Both the position numbers and the translations under genes were made by a program. From positions 155,668 to 205,359 of the forward strand of contig JBNGIQ010008712.1 of the NCBI GenBank assembly GCA_049999765.1: DNA of 49,692 nt, written 5' to 3'. Position 1 is the stretch's first letter, and each line of letters begins with the position of its first letter. The notes below the pieces were generated by a model. That model searched no databases and was not told where the DNA came from. It worked only from the letters and a program-made list of their open reading frames with translations. This stretch comes from Phaeoceros laevis. Lineage: Eukaryota; Anthocerotophyta; Anthocerotopsida; Notothyladales. Below are positions 18,803-30,300 of this stretch, piece after piece.

Positions 18803-20992
18803 TCAGATGATGAGTAGGAGCTCCTGTTTGATGTGCCTTGCTACCTGTGACGTGCGGTCCCAGCCGACGCTGTTGCACTGCTGCTCAATTTCTTCCCTCT
18901 TGAACCGAAAATGGTGCCGAATGGTGTCTGCAAAGTGCGGGTCTGGCTGCCTCAGAGCCCCAAGGACTGCAACCGACAGTGTGTTCCGCCGGGTGTTATC
19001 ATTGTAGACTGCCGAAGCATTTCCCTCGTTCTTCGCTTCAGAACGCTCCCTGTTGTAGTACGGCTCCTCATTGAAGACGAGGCTCTGCAGCGAAACCAGG
19101 ACCTGCAACAATGTGCTCTGCCCAGGCATCCATCCAGGGCCGGGTGCCCAAGTTCCAAGCAAGCTGAGACAGACCGAGCCTGTGCCGAGAAGGTTGGGGT
19201 TGAACCGAACAGCACCGCCTCCGGTGGTCAGAAACCTGACGAATGGTGGCATGCGCGGGTACTCGGCAGGCAAGAATATGTCGAACAGGAACACCCCGTT
19301 CTGGTAGGGCGTTCTCTCAGGTCCTACAATGAGTGCCCTCATCACATCTGTCCTGGTTTCGTCGACGCAGAGGTGGATGCTGGACCCCCACTCCAGCGGT
19401 AAGGAAGAAGCCAGGGTGGCCAGTTCCTTGGCGATTCTGAGCATCCGCTTGTGGTCGGTGTACGCGCTTGTGCTTGCCCTAATCTTGGTGGAGTGCGAGT
19501 GAGATTTGTAAGCCCCGTCTTCGCCAGCCATATCCACGCATCTCAATTGCAGTGGCCGGAGCGCGTCCTTGTACTGTTGCTCAACATCCTCAGGTCCTGC
19601 TAGGGCTCCATTTCCTGGTAAGCTCGTAATTCCTGTGCCACCGTCCACTGGCTCCTCCACTGTCTTTGGCTTGTCTTGGCATTTGCTGTCGGATGCTTGT
19701 TTGGCTTGGCTCTGGCATCCATGTTTTTTCCATTGAGTCATGAGGGTCTCGTAGGATTGGCAGACCATTTCCGCAAGTTTAGACTCGTGTTCTGTGGGAG
19801 CTTCCTGGCTACACCCGGCAGCCTCAAGAGCTGCCAGCACGACTGTCGCTTGGTTCTGGAGTACTCCCATGTGATTGAGTACGTCTTGTCCAAGTTCCAC
19901 ATTCTGTCCCTGACCGGCCCTCCTCCCGCTTTGCAGAAATAGCTCAGGCAACAGTCCATCGTGTGGCCCCAGGGTTGCCAAAAGAGCTAGAAGCTCGAGG
20001 TAACAGTCGCAGGTGGTGGTGGACGAGACATCGAGGATTGAATCATTGCACAGCAACCGGTGAAACATTTTTGGCAGGGTGCCAGCTCTCTGTAGCAGGA
20101 CCCATGTTGCGCAGTCCAGCCTTCCTGGCGTACTTGCACAGCAGCCATCCAAGTTCTTCCTCACATCGGCGCAACATAATACCAAATCGTGATAAAATGT
20201 CTTCTCCACACTCAGCGTATCTGCACTTTTGGTGACCTCCTCGCTTACTCCACCGTATCCTATGCCTTGGCCAGCTGCAGGTTAAGCTCTCCACTCGGGA
20301 CGTCGACCTTGATTTTGTGGAAAGCCGCCCATCTGTTTCTCCAGAGCCGCCAGCGCCGTGTATAATTTACAGCTCTGCTGACCTCTTGTTGTTTTTCTAG
20401 AGGCGCTGTGGACTGCAGGCCGGGAATAAATTTTGTCACAGTCGTGCATCAACCGATCTTCGTACACAGCCATGGCTTGCTCCCAAATTACCCCAAGCAC
20501 CTCGGTTCGGGAAAACTCCCAAGCACACGCTTTTTTCTGACTTGGGCAAAAAAATATCCCAGGCATCCGGTTGCTCAGCATGGAGGACTCCATCTGCCTC
20601 GTCATGTGCTTCTGTAAGCAAGGCTGACAGAATTGGTGGTTGCATCCACTCATGGCCCCATTGTGAACTTCCTGCGATGGATCTTTACATAGCTCACACA
20701 AAGCTCGCTCAGCTGGCCGGGTGTCTTCATCTTTAGCAGCTGTCTTATATGCATTCTTATGTCGTCCACATGCGACTCTCTTGAGCACCGCCTGGAGTAG
20801 CACCATTAAGATTTGCATATGAAAATAAAAAATTCGACTGTGCTTGCCCTCCAGTTCAGTTAAAGTAGTTTGGCAGTAACTTTCACAATCCCAGAACGGA
20901 ATTCTGAGCTGATCTGAGAATAGCATCAGTAGACTAGCTAGCATTTCTGTCCTAGTATCAAATCCAAGATAGCTTGTTCCACAAATAGTCAT
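18803..20992 (-). pseudogene. RING1 plus BIRC6-type E2 protein, copy B (interrupted)
   Basis: Same architecture as copy C and visually about nine residues in ten identical to it. The reading frame is continuous from 20992 to 18803 (729 sense and stop positions) except for one in-frame TAA at 20282-20284, between the RING half (C99, C102, C117, H119, C122, C125, C149, C156 all present) and the middle region. No length change separates it from copy C there. The C-terminus is also altered: relative to copy C about 145 bp (the equivalent of 22038-22182) is missing, so the frame runs HIKQELLLII-stop instead of through the family's LQRLYG. The E2 cysteine (SVCLSLL) and the GGGAVRFNPNL block remain, but YNEPG is replaced by YNRERSEA. 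Possible products are a truncated RING protein or a separately initiated E2 fragment (ATG at 20209). Pseudogene is the simplest reading. Confidence 0.8.
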
Positions 20993-21420
20993 TTAATTAC
21001 GTAATTTTTTAGAATTTCTAACTATCAAATTATCAATTCAAACTACACCACAAATAGAGTTTTTTTGTTCACCATAAGAGTTTTTTTGGTTCAAAATAGC
21101 AACCCAAACGCTAGTAGATTTATGTACGAATGGAATCCTGGGCTGGGCTGATGAGAATATGTAGCAGAAGAAGTCTAGCTAACGTTTCTGTCCTAGTCTC
21201 AAATCTAAATAGCTTGTTCCACAAATAGTTACGCATCCTGAAGTCGGTGCAACAATACCAAGGGCTTTCTAATCTCACGCAAATCATTGCCAAGCCTGCT
21301 AATAATAAGTCTGGCCGAAAACGTGTCCCATCTATGGCTAGCATTTCTGTCCTAGTATGCAACCCAAATAGCTTGTAGAATAAAAATAATACTAATACAC
21401 TAATGGCTTTCTAGTTCTGG
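20930..21420 (-). repeat. Reiterated upstream module of copy B (three partial copies)
   Basis: CTAGCATTTCTGTCCTAGT starts partial modules at about 20938, 21177 and 21336. The fuller one (about 21120-21335) continues with ATAGCTTGTTCCACAAATAG, ACCAAGGGCTTTCTAATCTC, AATCATTGCCAAGCCTGC and AAGTCTGGCCG. Related modules lie ahead of copy C (24317-24520) and the relic (25090-25240). By position they are the promoter or 5' leader of each gene copy. Confidence 0.75.
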
Positions 21421-22102
21421 CAAGGATCTTGAAGGATGCTAACTGGAGAATTTTTGTGATTTTATCTTAGAAATGAATTCACTACGTTCTACTGTTTGAC
21501 CTTGGAGCACCAGCGTGTGGTTTCTCTAACTTGTTCAGATCACATCAGTGGGTGATGTTTTGTTGGTTCTTCCTGATTCGGATACTATGTCTGCGTCAAT
21601 TGCTGTGAACACCTGGCGTTATAGAAAACGAGAGAAATAAGTCCTGATGCTGGCCAGGTTGCCTGCGGTCCTGTTTAGGCACGGGAATCCGAAATTATGA
21701 TTTACATAAAATTTGCAATTGCTTAGGCGTCAAGAATGAATTTCACTGTTGGTGAGCTAGGCAGTTGGAAAGGTGTAACGTGGCAATTTTGCAATCCTAA
21801 AGCAACGATATTTTGCACTTGACAATGCCGTGCTGCGGCACAGCTGGCCAGCACATTATTATTTACTCTTGAGGAAATCCAATAGTCTTGGACTCTTGGG
21901 GACAATTCAGGTGGTAGATAGTCCATTGTTTGCAACACTTCTGTTTTGCCTCTACTAGAGATTCTCTTGCTGTCTGCCAACAGCATGTCATGGGGTGGTG
22001 GTATGTCACGGCGTCGGAAAGTGTCAGCTGATGAGTACACTTGTAATGTCCTGCTCCCCGAACACCTCACTTGAGCTCGCTGTCCTGCTCCCGTTCAAGT
22101 GC
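21421..22102. other. Spacer carrying duplicated 3' flank of copy C
   Basis: 21640-22060 matches the 3' flank of copy B (18440-18840) closely and in the same orientation. 22038-22182, which continues into the end of copy C, has no counterpart at copy B. No independent gene. Confidence 0.7.
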
Positions 22103-24316
22103 TCAACTGGTAAGTACTGTATCTTGATGGTTGACGTCACATGCTGGCTGCGACAATGTTGCCCTGGGCCCATACAATCGTTGGAGCTCCTGTTTGATGT
22201 GCTTTGCTATCTGTGACGTGCGGGCCCAGGCGTCGCTGTTGCACTGCTGCTCAATTTCCTCCCTCTTGAACCGGAAATGGTGCCGAATGGTGTCTGCAAA
22301 GTGCGGGTCTGGCTGCCTCAGAGCCCCGAGGACTGCAACCGACAGTGTGTTCCGTCGGGTGTTATCATTGTAGACTGTCGAGGCAGTCCCCTGTTCCATC
22401 GCTCCAGGCTCGTTGTAGAACGGCTCCTCATTGAAGACGAGGCTCTGCAGCGAAACCAGGACCTGCAACAATGTGCTCTGCCCAGGCATCCATCCAGGGC
22501 CGGATGCCCAAGTTCCAAGCAAGCTGAGACAGACGAGCCCTGAGCGGTAAAGGTTAGGGTTGAACCGAACAGTACCGCCTCCGGTGGTCAGAAACTGGAC
22601 GGATGGTGGAATGTGCGGGTACTCGTGAGGCAAGAATATGTCGAACAGGAACACCCCGTTCTGGTAGGGCGTTCTCTCAGGTCCTACAATGAGTGCCCTC
22701 ATCACATCTGTCCTGGTTTCGTCGACGCAGAGGTGGATGCTGGACCCCCACTCCAGCGGTAAGGAAGAAGCCAGGGTGGCCAGCTCCTCGGCAATTCTGA
22801 GTATCCGCTTGCGGTCGGTGTGCCCGCTTGTGCTTGCCCTAATTTTGGTGGAGTAGAAGTGAGATTGGTAAGCACCGTCTGTGCCAGCCATATCCACACT
22901 TCTGAATTGCAACGGCCGGAGAGCTTCCTTGTACTGTTGCTCAACATCCTCAGGTCCTGATAGGGCTCCATTTCCTGGTAAGATCGTAGTTCCTGTGCCA
23001 GCGTCCACTGCCTCCTCCACTGTCTTTGGATTGTCTTGGCATTTGCTGTCGGATGCTTGTTTGGCCTGGCTCTGGCATCCGTGTTTTACCCACTGAGCCG
23101 TGAGGGTTTCGTAGGATTGGCAGACCATTTGAGCAAGTTTAGACTCGTGTTCTGTGGGAGCTTCCTGGCTACACCCGGCAGCCTCAACAGTTGCCAGCAC
23201 GACTTTTGCTTGTTTCTGGAGTGCTCCCATGTGATTGAGTAATTCCTGTCCAAGTTCCGCATTCTGTCCCTGATCGGCCCTCCTCCCGCTTTGCAGAAAG
23301 AGCTCAGGCAACAGTCCATCGTGTGCCCCCAGGGTTGCCAAGAGAGCTAGAAGCTCGAGGTAACAGTCGCAGGTGGTGGTGGACGAGACATCGAGGATTG
23401 AATCATTCGACAGCAACCGGTGAAACATTTTTGGCAGGGTGCCAGCTCTCTGTAGCAGGACCCATGTTTCGCAGTCCAGCCTTCCTGCTGGTGTACTTGC
23501 ACAGCAGCCATCCAAGTTGTTCCTCACATCGGCACAACGTGCTGCCAATTCGCGGTAAAATGCCTCCTCCTCACGCAGTTTATTTGCATTTCCGGTGACC
23601 TCTTCGCGTCCTCCACCGAATCCTATGCCTTTGCCAGCTGCAGGCGTAGACGGTGCCTTCCCCTTGCGACCTCGATTTTGTGGAAAGCGGCACATCTGTT
23701 CCTCCAGGGCCACCAGCGCCCTGTATAATTCACAGGTCTGCTTACCTCTTGTTCGTATTTTTCCCAAGGCGCTAGCTATACGGCCTGCACGCCGGGAATA
23801 AATTTTGTCGCAGTCGTGCATCAACCCATCTTCGTACACAGCCATGGCTTGCTCCCCAATTACCCCAAGCACCTCGGTTCGGGAAAACTCCCAAGCCCAC
23901 GCTTCTTTCTGACTTGGACAAAAAAATATCCCAGGCATCCGGTTGCTCAGCATGGAGGACTCCATCTGCCTCGTCATGTGCTTCTGTAAGCATGGCTGAC
24001 AGAATTGGTGGTTGCATCCACTCATGGCCCCATTGTGAACTTCCTGCGATGGATCTTTACATAGCTCACACAAAGCTCGCTCAGCTGGCTCAGCTGGCCG
24101 GGTGTCTTCATATTTAGCAGCTGTCCCTGAAATCTTGTATGCATCCTTGTGTCGTCCACATGCGACTCTCTTGAGTACCGCCTGGAGTAGCCCCATTAAG
24201 ATTTGCAAATGAAAATTAAAAATTTGACTGTGCTTGCCCTCCAGTTCAGTCAGTGTAGTTTGGCAGTCGCTTTCACAATCCCAGAACGGAATTCTTAGCT
24301 GATCTGAGAATAGCAT
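22103..24316 (-). CDS. RING1 plus BIRC6-type E2 ubiquitin-conjugating protein, copy C
   Basis: An open single-exon frame of 737 residues from the ATG at 24316. The ATG at residue 41 (24196, MGLLQAVLKRVACG) aligns with the start of copy A and may be the true start. RING1 ligands present are C83, C86, C101, H103, C106, C109 and C133. The last ligand, Cys in copies A and B, is Trp here (KEAWAWEFS), so the zinc site is probably impaired. The middle region has GRLDCETWVLLQRAGTL and LLSNDSILDVSSTTTCDCYL. The UBC domain covers about 465-715: LPLEWGSSIHLCVDETRTDV, TPYQNGVFLFDIFLPHEYP, GGGTVRFNPNLYRSG, catalytic C596 (LVCLSLL), then VLVSLQSLVFNEEPFYNEPG. It ends with a unique tail after LQRLYG. It likely retains E2 activity, while E3-like function is doubtful. 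Confidence 0.83.
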   Translation of the reverse strand: MLFSDQLRIPFWDCESDCQTTLTELEGKHSQIFNFHLQILMGLLQAVLKRVACGRHKDAYKISGTAAKYEDTRPAEPAERALCELCKDPSQEVHNGAMSGCNHQFCQPCLQKHMTRQMESSMLSNRMPGIFFCPSQKEAWAWEFSRTEVLGVIGEQAMAVYEDGLMHDCDKIYSRRAGRIASALGKIRTRGKQTCELYRALVALEEQMCRFPQNRGRKGKAPSTPAAGKGIGFGGGREEVTGNANKLREEEAFYRELAARCADVRNNLDGCCASTPAGRLDCETWVLLQRAGTLPKMFHRLLSNDSILDVSSTTTCDCYLELLALLATLGAHDGLLPELFLQSGRRADQGQNAELGQELLNHMGALQKQAKVVLATVEAAGCSQEAPTEHESKLAQMVCQSYETLTAQWVKHGCQSQAKQASDSKCQDNPKTVEEAVDAGTGTTILPGNGALSGPEDVEQQYKEALRPLQFRSVDMAGTDGAYQSHFYSTKIRASTSGHTDRKRILRIAEELATLASSLPLEWGSSIHLCVDETRTDVMRALIVGPERTPYQNGVFLFDIFLPHEYPHIPPSVQFLTTGGGTVRFNPNLYRSGLVCLSLLGTWASGPGWMPGQSTLLQVLVSLQSLVFNEEPFYNEPGAMEQGTASTVYNDNTRRNTLSVAVLGALRQPDPHFADTIRHHFRFKREEIEQQCNSDAWARTSQIAKHIKQELQRLYGPRATLSQPACDVNHQDTVLTS

Positions 24317-24520
24317 CTAGCATTTCTGTCCTAGTATCAAATCCAAGATAGCTTGTTCCACAAATAGTCACGCATTTTGTAGCCCGTGCATGAATACCAA
24401 GGGCTTTCTAATCTGATGCGAATCATTGCCAAGCCTGCAAACAATAAGTCTGGCCGAAAACATGTCCCATCCATAGCTAGCATTTCTGTCCTAGTATGCA
24501 ACCCAAATAGCTTGTACCAG
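24317..24520 (-). repeat. Upstream module of copy C
   Basis: CTAGCATTTCTGTCCTAGTA at 24315 and 24476 brackets GATAGCTTGTTCCACAAATA, ACCAAGGGCTTTCTAATCT, ATCATTGCCAAGCCTGCAAA and AAGTCTGGCCGAAAACATGT. It is the same ordered module as at 21120-21335 and 25090-25240. Confidence 0.75.
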
Positions 24521-24814
24521 CGAGAGTCAAATATTCTATAGTAACACTACAGTCGGCCCTCCCTAATCGGCACCCTCCTAAATGAGAATCTCTCTTATTG
24601 GTAGCTCGGGGTGCCGCTCCGTTCAATGTACACAGCTGTAAATGGTAATTGGCACGTCGAAAATAAAAAAGCCTTATACTTTCCAGAGCAACCTTACTCC
24701 ATAAATGGCAAAGCATGATTAGTAGAGAATTATGATAAGGATCATACTAAATAGATATAGGATTATAGGAAAGTAAATACGGATTAAATGTCAAAAACTT
24801 TTCACCCCACTTTA

Positions 24815-25080
24815 AACGTTACAGAGCTCACACAAGGCTCGCTCAGCAGGCTCAGCTGGCCTTGTGTCTTGAGAATTAGCAGCTGCCCCTACTAATTTCT
24901 TACATGCATCCTTATGTCGTCCACATGCGACTCTCTTGAGCACTGCCCCCAGCAGCCCCGTTACGATGTCTATAGGAAAATAATAATAAAATTCGACTGT
25001 GCTTTGCTTGCCCTAAGTTTGGCAGTCACTTTCACAATCCCTTAATGGAAATCTGGGCTGGGCTGATGAGAATAGCAGCA
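24815..25080 (-). pseudogene. 5' relic of a fourth RING-E2 copy (D)
   Basis: The minus strand encodes a piece matching residues about 37-86 of copy C (TGLLGAVLKRVACGRHKDAC, then TRPAEPAERALCELC). It breaks off in the middle of the RING and hits a stop at 24812-24814. The preceding sequence (DCESDCQT-equivalent, about 25010-25060) has indels, and the start Met equivalent is Thr. The rest of the gene is missing; unrelated AT-rich DNA follows. Confidence 0.8.
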
Positions 25081-25084
25081 GAAG

Positions 25085-25240
25085 TCTAGCTAGCATTTCT
25101 GTCCTAGTCTCAGATCAAAAATAGCTTGTTCCACAAATAGCCACGCATCCTGTAGTCGGTGCACCAATACCAAGGGCTTTCTAATCTCACGCAAATCATT
25201 GCCAAGCCTGCTAAATATTAAGTCTGGCCGGACACAAGCC
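25085..25240 (-). repeat. Upstream module of relic D
   Basis: CTAGCATTTCTGTCCTAGTC is followed by ATAGCTTGTTCCACAAATAG, the ACCAAGGGCTTTCTAATCTC block and AAGTCTGGCCGGAC. It is the outermost copy of the module. Confidence 0.75.
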
Positions 25241-27311
25241 ACAAGCATGTCGTGACGTGAAATGTGCCCTCGACCAGAAGCATAACCTAACCCTAAAAAC
25301 ACCCGAGCCGCTCCAACAGGAATGGCATCTCAACGTTCACACAACCGTTCAACTGGCTACCCTAGCAACGATCCTGTCCACCATCCGCAAGTGCAAGTGT
25401 TGCCGTCACCTGCCCCATCAATGCCAGTCTATCTTGTATCTACTCACGGGCCCGGTCAGGGCCGGTCAGGCCTGCTATTGTATGTCCGTGTCCGGTCCAG
25501 GCCCGGTCTTCCCCCCGCGCCAAGCCCGATGCGGACGAGCTCCCTCCTGTCATCCCCGGTTTCCCGCTCCAAACAAGCGGTTTTGCCGTAGCAGCAGGTA
25601 ACGTACAGTCATCGATGATTCATCATCATTCATCGGGTCTTACCCCCAATGGCCATGGATGTCTCCCGCTTCGGTTCAAAGGAGAGCGGGAATCGTACTT
25701 TCACCACAGTGCCATGCAGCCATACATCCGCATGGGGCAGCGGCACGCAACGGCCACATCCATGATCGCGCACAACGTGGTCTAGCCTCCCGACGCAAAC
25801 AGTAGTAGATCATGTCATGTACCTATGGCTAAGGCATGCATGCATGGTCATGCATGGTGGGGTGGGCGGGCGGCCCGGAGAAGGCGGGGCGGCGGGCCCC
25901 GGGCCACGTCCTTTCCCAATTATCCATAAATGCGGCGGTTGCCCCGCCACTACGCGGGAATAATCGCCGGATTCTCTCGGTTTTTTGGGAATTTCTGACT
26001 ACGGTAGACCAAATATAAGCGGTTGATGTGGCGGCAATCGGCTATGGGATAGGGCAATCACCGTGACCTGGCCTGGCTTCCGAGTGATCAGTGGCTCCAG
26101 CCCGCACGCGCTTCTTGCTTAGGAAGACGACACCGACGCGACGCCTGCCCTTTTTCCCTCCATTTTCTGCGCGTCCACTTGCGGCGTCCCTGTTGCCGGC
26201 CGGCACCGGCTTCCACCCTTTCCCTTTTCATCTTCACCATGTCCACAAGGTCCAGGTCCTAGGCTTCTGGTCTGCTACGTAGCAGGAGGAGGAAGACGGC
26301 AGGTTTCTTCTCCGGTGGCCTGTTGTTTGTGGTGACTGTTTGTGCCAGAGAGCGCAGCATCGTGGAGGGAGCAGACCAGGGCAGCGTGGCCTCGGGAAAG
26401 GGGATTCTGGCGAGGGTGGGGCCGCTGCCGCTGCTGCTCTGCTGCTGCTGGACAGGCTTGTCAAGAAAAGGAACGGAGAGCTTGTCTGTTGTCGCTGTGG
26501 GGGAGGTGAAAATTTAGGAACAAATCTGCTACAGTAGACCACTGCTAGATGTGCATGGGGTGAGGAAGGGGGAGGGACCGCTGTACCGTAGCAGTGTGTG
26601 TGAAAAGGCGGCAAGGGCGGAGCCTGGTGATAGGTGAAGAGTCTGTTGGCGGGGCAAGCCTGGTTTGCGGGGGCTGGCGGGCCCTCAAGCTGCTCCTACT
26701 CCGCCATCTCCGGATTGCGTAGCAGCTAGCAGATAGTTGTGCTGCCTGCGGGTGGCATGCTGCCGTTGAATGCTTCTTCTTCTTCTTCTTCTTCCTGGGA
26801 GCATGACAGTTGCTACTGCTGCTTCAGGCAGCACCCTCCCCTCCCCTGCTAGCTGCTAGGATACAGCCTCCTTCTCTTGCTGTTGTCCATCTCTCTCCTC
26901 TCCGACTGGCCCTGCCCTGCCAATGCCGCGTCCCGTTGAGGTGTTACAATCCTGCTGGACTGGAGGCATTCTTCCCTTCTCTGCCTGCCTCCTTTAGGTC
27001 TTTGTAGCGTCCTCCTCGTCAACTGACGCCTGCCTGTGCTCACGTCCGTGCCGATTCTTGGGAGGGGAGAATGTGAGGAACTGTGTTGCACGCTCGTCCT
27101 CTCGGAATTGTTTCCCGAATCTTCTTTGCCGCTCGCTGCTCTGTTCTGAGCCTCGCCTGCCACGCTACAGCCAGCCTTTCCTGCTCCTCCATCCCTTGTT
27201 CCTAGCAAAAGTCTTGGCAGCTCTGGCCGGAGGACGGAGGGCTGCGCGTGCACACCCGTCGGGAGTCGGGGAACGGGGGTGGTCTAGGGCTCGGGCCTGG
27301 GCCTGGGCGTA
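25241..27311. other. Long intergenic region and probable promoter/leader of the coiled-coil gene
   Basis: No gene recognised. It contains short GGCCCGGTC/GGCCGGTC runs (25445-25515), a telo-box-like AACCTAACCCTAA (25284-25296), a (CTT)n run (26770-26792), and increasing GC and CT-rich sequence toward 27311, as expected of a promoter and 5' leader. Open frames here are low-complexity Pro/Arg/Ser artefacts. Confidence 0.4.
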
Positions 27312-30300
27312 ATGCGGAAGATATTCCCTCTCAAGCCAGCTGCTGCGGGGGCCAACGACACATCCACCTCCAGCTCGAGAAAGGGCACGCCCGTCAAGTC
27401 GAGGCGCTCCAGCTCCTCCAGCTTTCTGGACAAGGTCGATTTGGGGGATGTAGTAGTAGCAGGAGCAGCAGTAGCACCACCACCACTATCAGGTTCCGGC
27501 AATTGCTTCCACGGGCAGGATGTTTCGGGCGAGCCTGTGGCTAGGGTGAAGCGGGAGCACTGGTGTCCCGCTTGCGCAGCCCCGGGGACGGATGCCAACT
27601 GCGGGACCCCGCCTAGTGGTGATGAAAATCTTGCCACGCTCGAGGAAATCAAGACATTGGTGGTCGCAAAGAATGAGGCAGCGGAGTTGTCGTTCCTGCA
27701 CAGGCATGGTCTGCACGTGGACAGTAGCTTCGGCCACAATGCTTCCACGGCCTTCAGCAGCTCTTCATCGGCCAAGGGCGTGTTGATCAGCCTCCCGCGG
27801 GCGTCCAGCAACGGGCGAAGGCATGGTGTGCCTCTGGCACCGCTAGGGGAGCACCCTCGGACCGCTCCTGCCCCTGCACCAGCCAGGTAAATGACTGTAG
27901 GATAATGTTCTTCTGCACCTTGTCCACCGGCTCCTGTCATGGTTTTCCTTCTCTCGTTTGCTGTAGACAAATGTGCTGCGGTCGGGTACGGATTTCTTGG
28001 TAGTTTCTTACTGCTGATTGAGCCTGTCTTGACCTTGCATTTGCAGACCAGCGGAAGTAGTCAGTATGAGTGCTCGCAATGATTCCAAAAGTGACAAACG
28101 GAGTACCAGGAGCAGAATGCTCCCATCGGCGTTCAGGTCCAGTAGCGCACCCAAGACCCGGCTCTCGGCCTCTTCAGCCAGTCAGCTGTCTGAGCAGAGC
28201 TCAGCCCGACACAGCTCCATGCGGTATCTCGAAGTTCCCGACAGGGTCTACAGTACAGCAGATGCATCACCGGAGGAGAAAGCGCAACTCAGCAGTGATC
28301 CGCTGGAGCGTCCCTCTGGAAGACAGGAGAGGTCTGCGACAACGCTGCGGTCCAGGGGACAGAGCAGGCAGTCAGGAGATGAAGCAGTTGCCGTCTCTGA
28401 GGGGGATGCCACTCGAGCTCTCCATGCCCGTTCGCTCTCTGAGAGCGAATGGCTCCCCTCTCCCAGCGTGTCACCTAAGATAAGCTCCTCCAAACTCAGA
28501 AGTGGCAGCCGCGCATCCTCCAACAATGAGAAGCCTCAGTCTCGGTACCTCAGTGCACGGACGGTTGCGGAGAGGTTGGCCAGGGCGATTCGTGGAAGCA
28601 CTAGATCTTGGTCCAAGGATGTCAAGGCCTTTGTTCCACCATCTCAAGGTCCTGAGAATACGCGCAGAGCAGACGAGGCCGATGCAAGCCCCGTCAGCAG
28701 AATTCAAGGTGTGGAGGACAGCCCTTCTACGAGCACCACTGACTCGACTTTGAAAGCACCTTCGGGTACCTCGGATGGTGCAGGGCACAGCCTCCCCGAT
28801 TCCGTTCAAGAAATTGAAGAGCACATGTTGCAAGTGCAATTAGATCCGAAGGATTCCCAAGAATGGCATGATTCTAGCACCGACAGTAAGGGAGGCCGGT
28901 CCCAAACACCAGAGAGCTGTGGGAGTAAGACCGGGGTTGAGAGAACTGCCCTTTTGGCAGAGCTGGGAAAGAGCCTTGAGGCTCAACTGGACAACAGAAG
29001 ACATTGGCCGGCGGATTCTTTGCCTCCAAGCAGGTCTTCATGGCCCTTGTCGTTACTCCAGGATGAAGCGAGCAGGATGAGCCCCCGACTGGCTTCCCGG
29101 GATGAGCAGATCGGGAGGCATACCCCTGCAGGCCACCCAGATGAATTTAATCAGCTCACTCCGCGGCTTGTCACTGTCCATCCAGATGAATCCCCGAAGC
29201 AAACCTTTCGGCAAACCTCCGAACCGATGGGTGAAGATCTGGATAGCAGGTTCCGGGCAGCTCAGGAGCAAGTGTCCATGCTTGCAGGTGAGAAGGCACT
29301 ACTTGAGGACCAGTTTGATCTCCTTACTGAGGACAGCATGGAATGGAGGTTGAAAATGCAGCAACGCTTGAGACGAATGCACGAAGAGAAGAAGCATCTG
29401 GCCCAAGAGGTTGCTGCCGAAGTCAAACGGAGAATGACAGAACGAGTTGCTGCCAAAGAGGTTCTGGGCATGATGAAGAAGGAGATGGAGTCTTGCATGA
29501 ATCTAATGGAGAAGGAAAAGTTTGATACCCAGATCAATTTAGAACAAGAGCTCGAAAGGAGAGAGACCACCTGGGGGTCGAGGATGGAGAAAATACAGGC
29601 GGAGGAAGGCTGGTTGCGTGATAGGCTCAAGAGCTTGGAGGAAGAAAAAGGCGGGCTGCAGCAGGAATTGGCGACTGTCAATTCTAAAGAGAATGCTCTG
29701 AGAGAGAAGGTCAGTGAATTTGAGAATCAGATGGATGCGCACAGGAAGAGGGTTGAGGGTGCAGAGAAAACAATTTTAGACCTTCGAAATTCTCTGGACG
29801 AAAGTTTCAAGCATTCACGGCAGACAGAGTCTGATCTGGAACTTCTACGCAAAGCCTGCAAGGAGAAGGATGGAGAGAACTCCGATCTTCGCAAGCTGGT
29901 TCAGAGATTACAGCAACTCTGTCAAGATCACGAGAAGAGCATTCATGGTCTCCGGCAAGCAATGAAGAATGCCTCAGACAGACCTGATGATGCAGATGGA
30001 AGAGTGCGCCGGCTGCAGAAGGAATTGATACGACTGAGTGGTGTAGAGCAAGCCTTGAGAAGCGAACTGGAGGCCTCAAGAGGCGAGTCCACAGTGCTTA
30101 GGCGGGACAACAAAGGGTTACTGGAGAGGCTACGGTGTGAACAAAGGGAGGCGGCTGTTCAGATGAAGAAATTTGAGACAGATCATCGAACCGAAGTTGA
30201 TCGCTTACAGAGCCAAATAGTGGAGCTGGGACAGGATAATAACATACTTGCAGGTAAACTGAGGGTTGTGCTGAGAGAGCGAGAAGAGGCCAAGGATGCT

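Noticed and set aside
27284-27970. A 228-codon minus-strand frame opposite the first coiled-coil exon
   Set aside because: It is antisense to a better-supported exon that joins in phase to the downstream coding exons.
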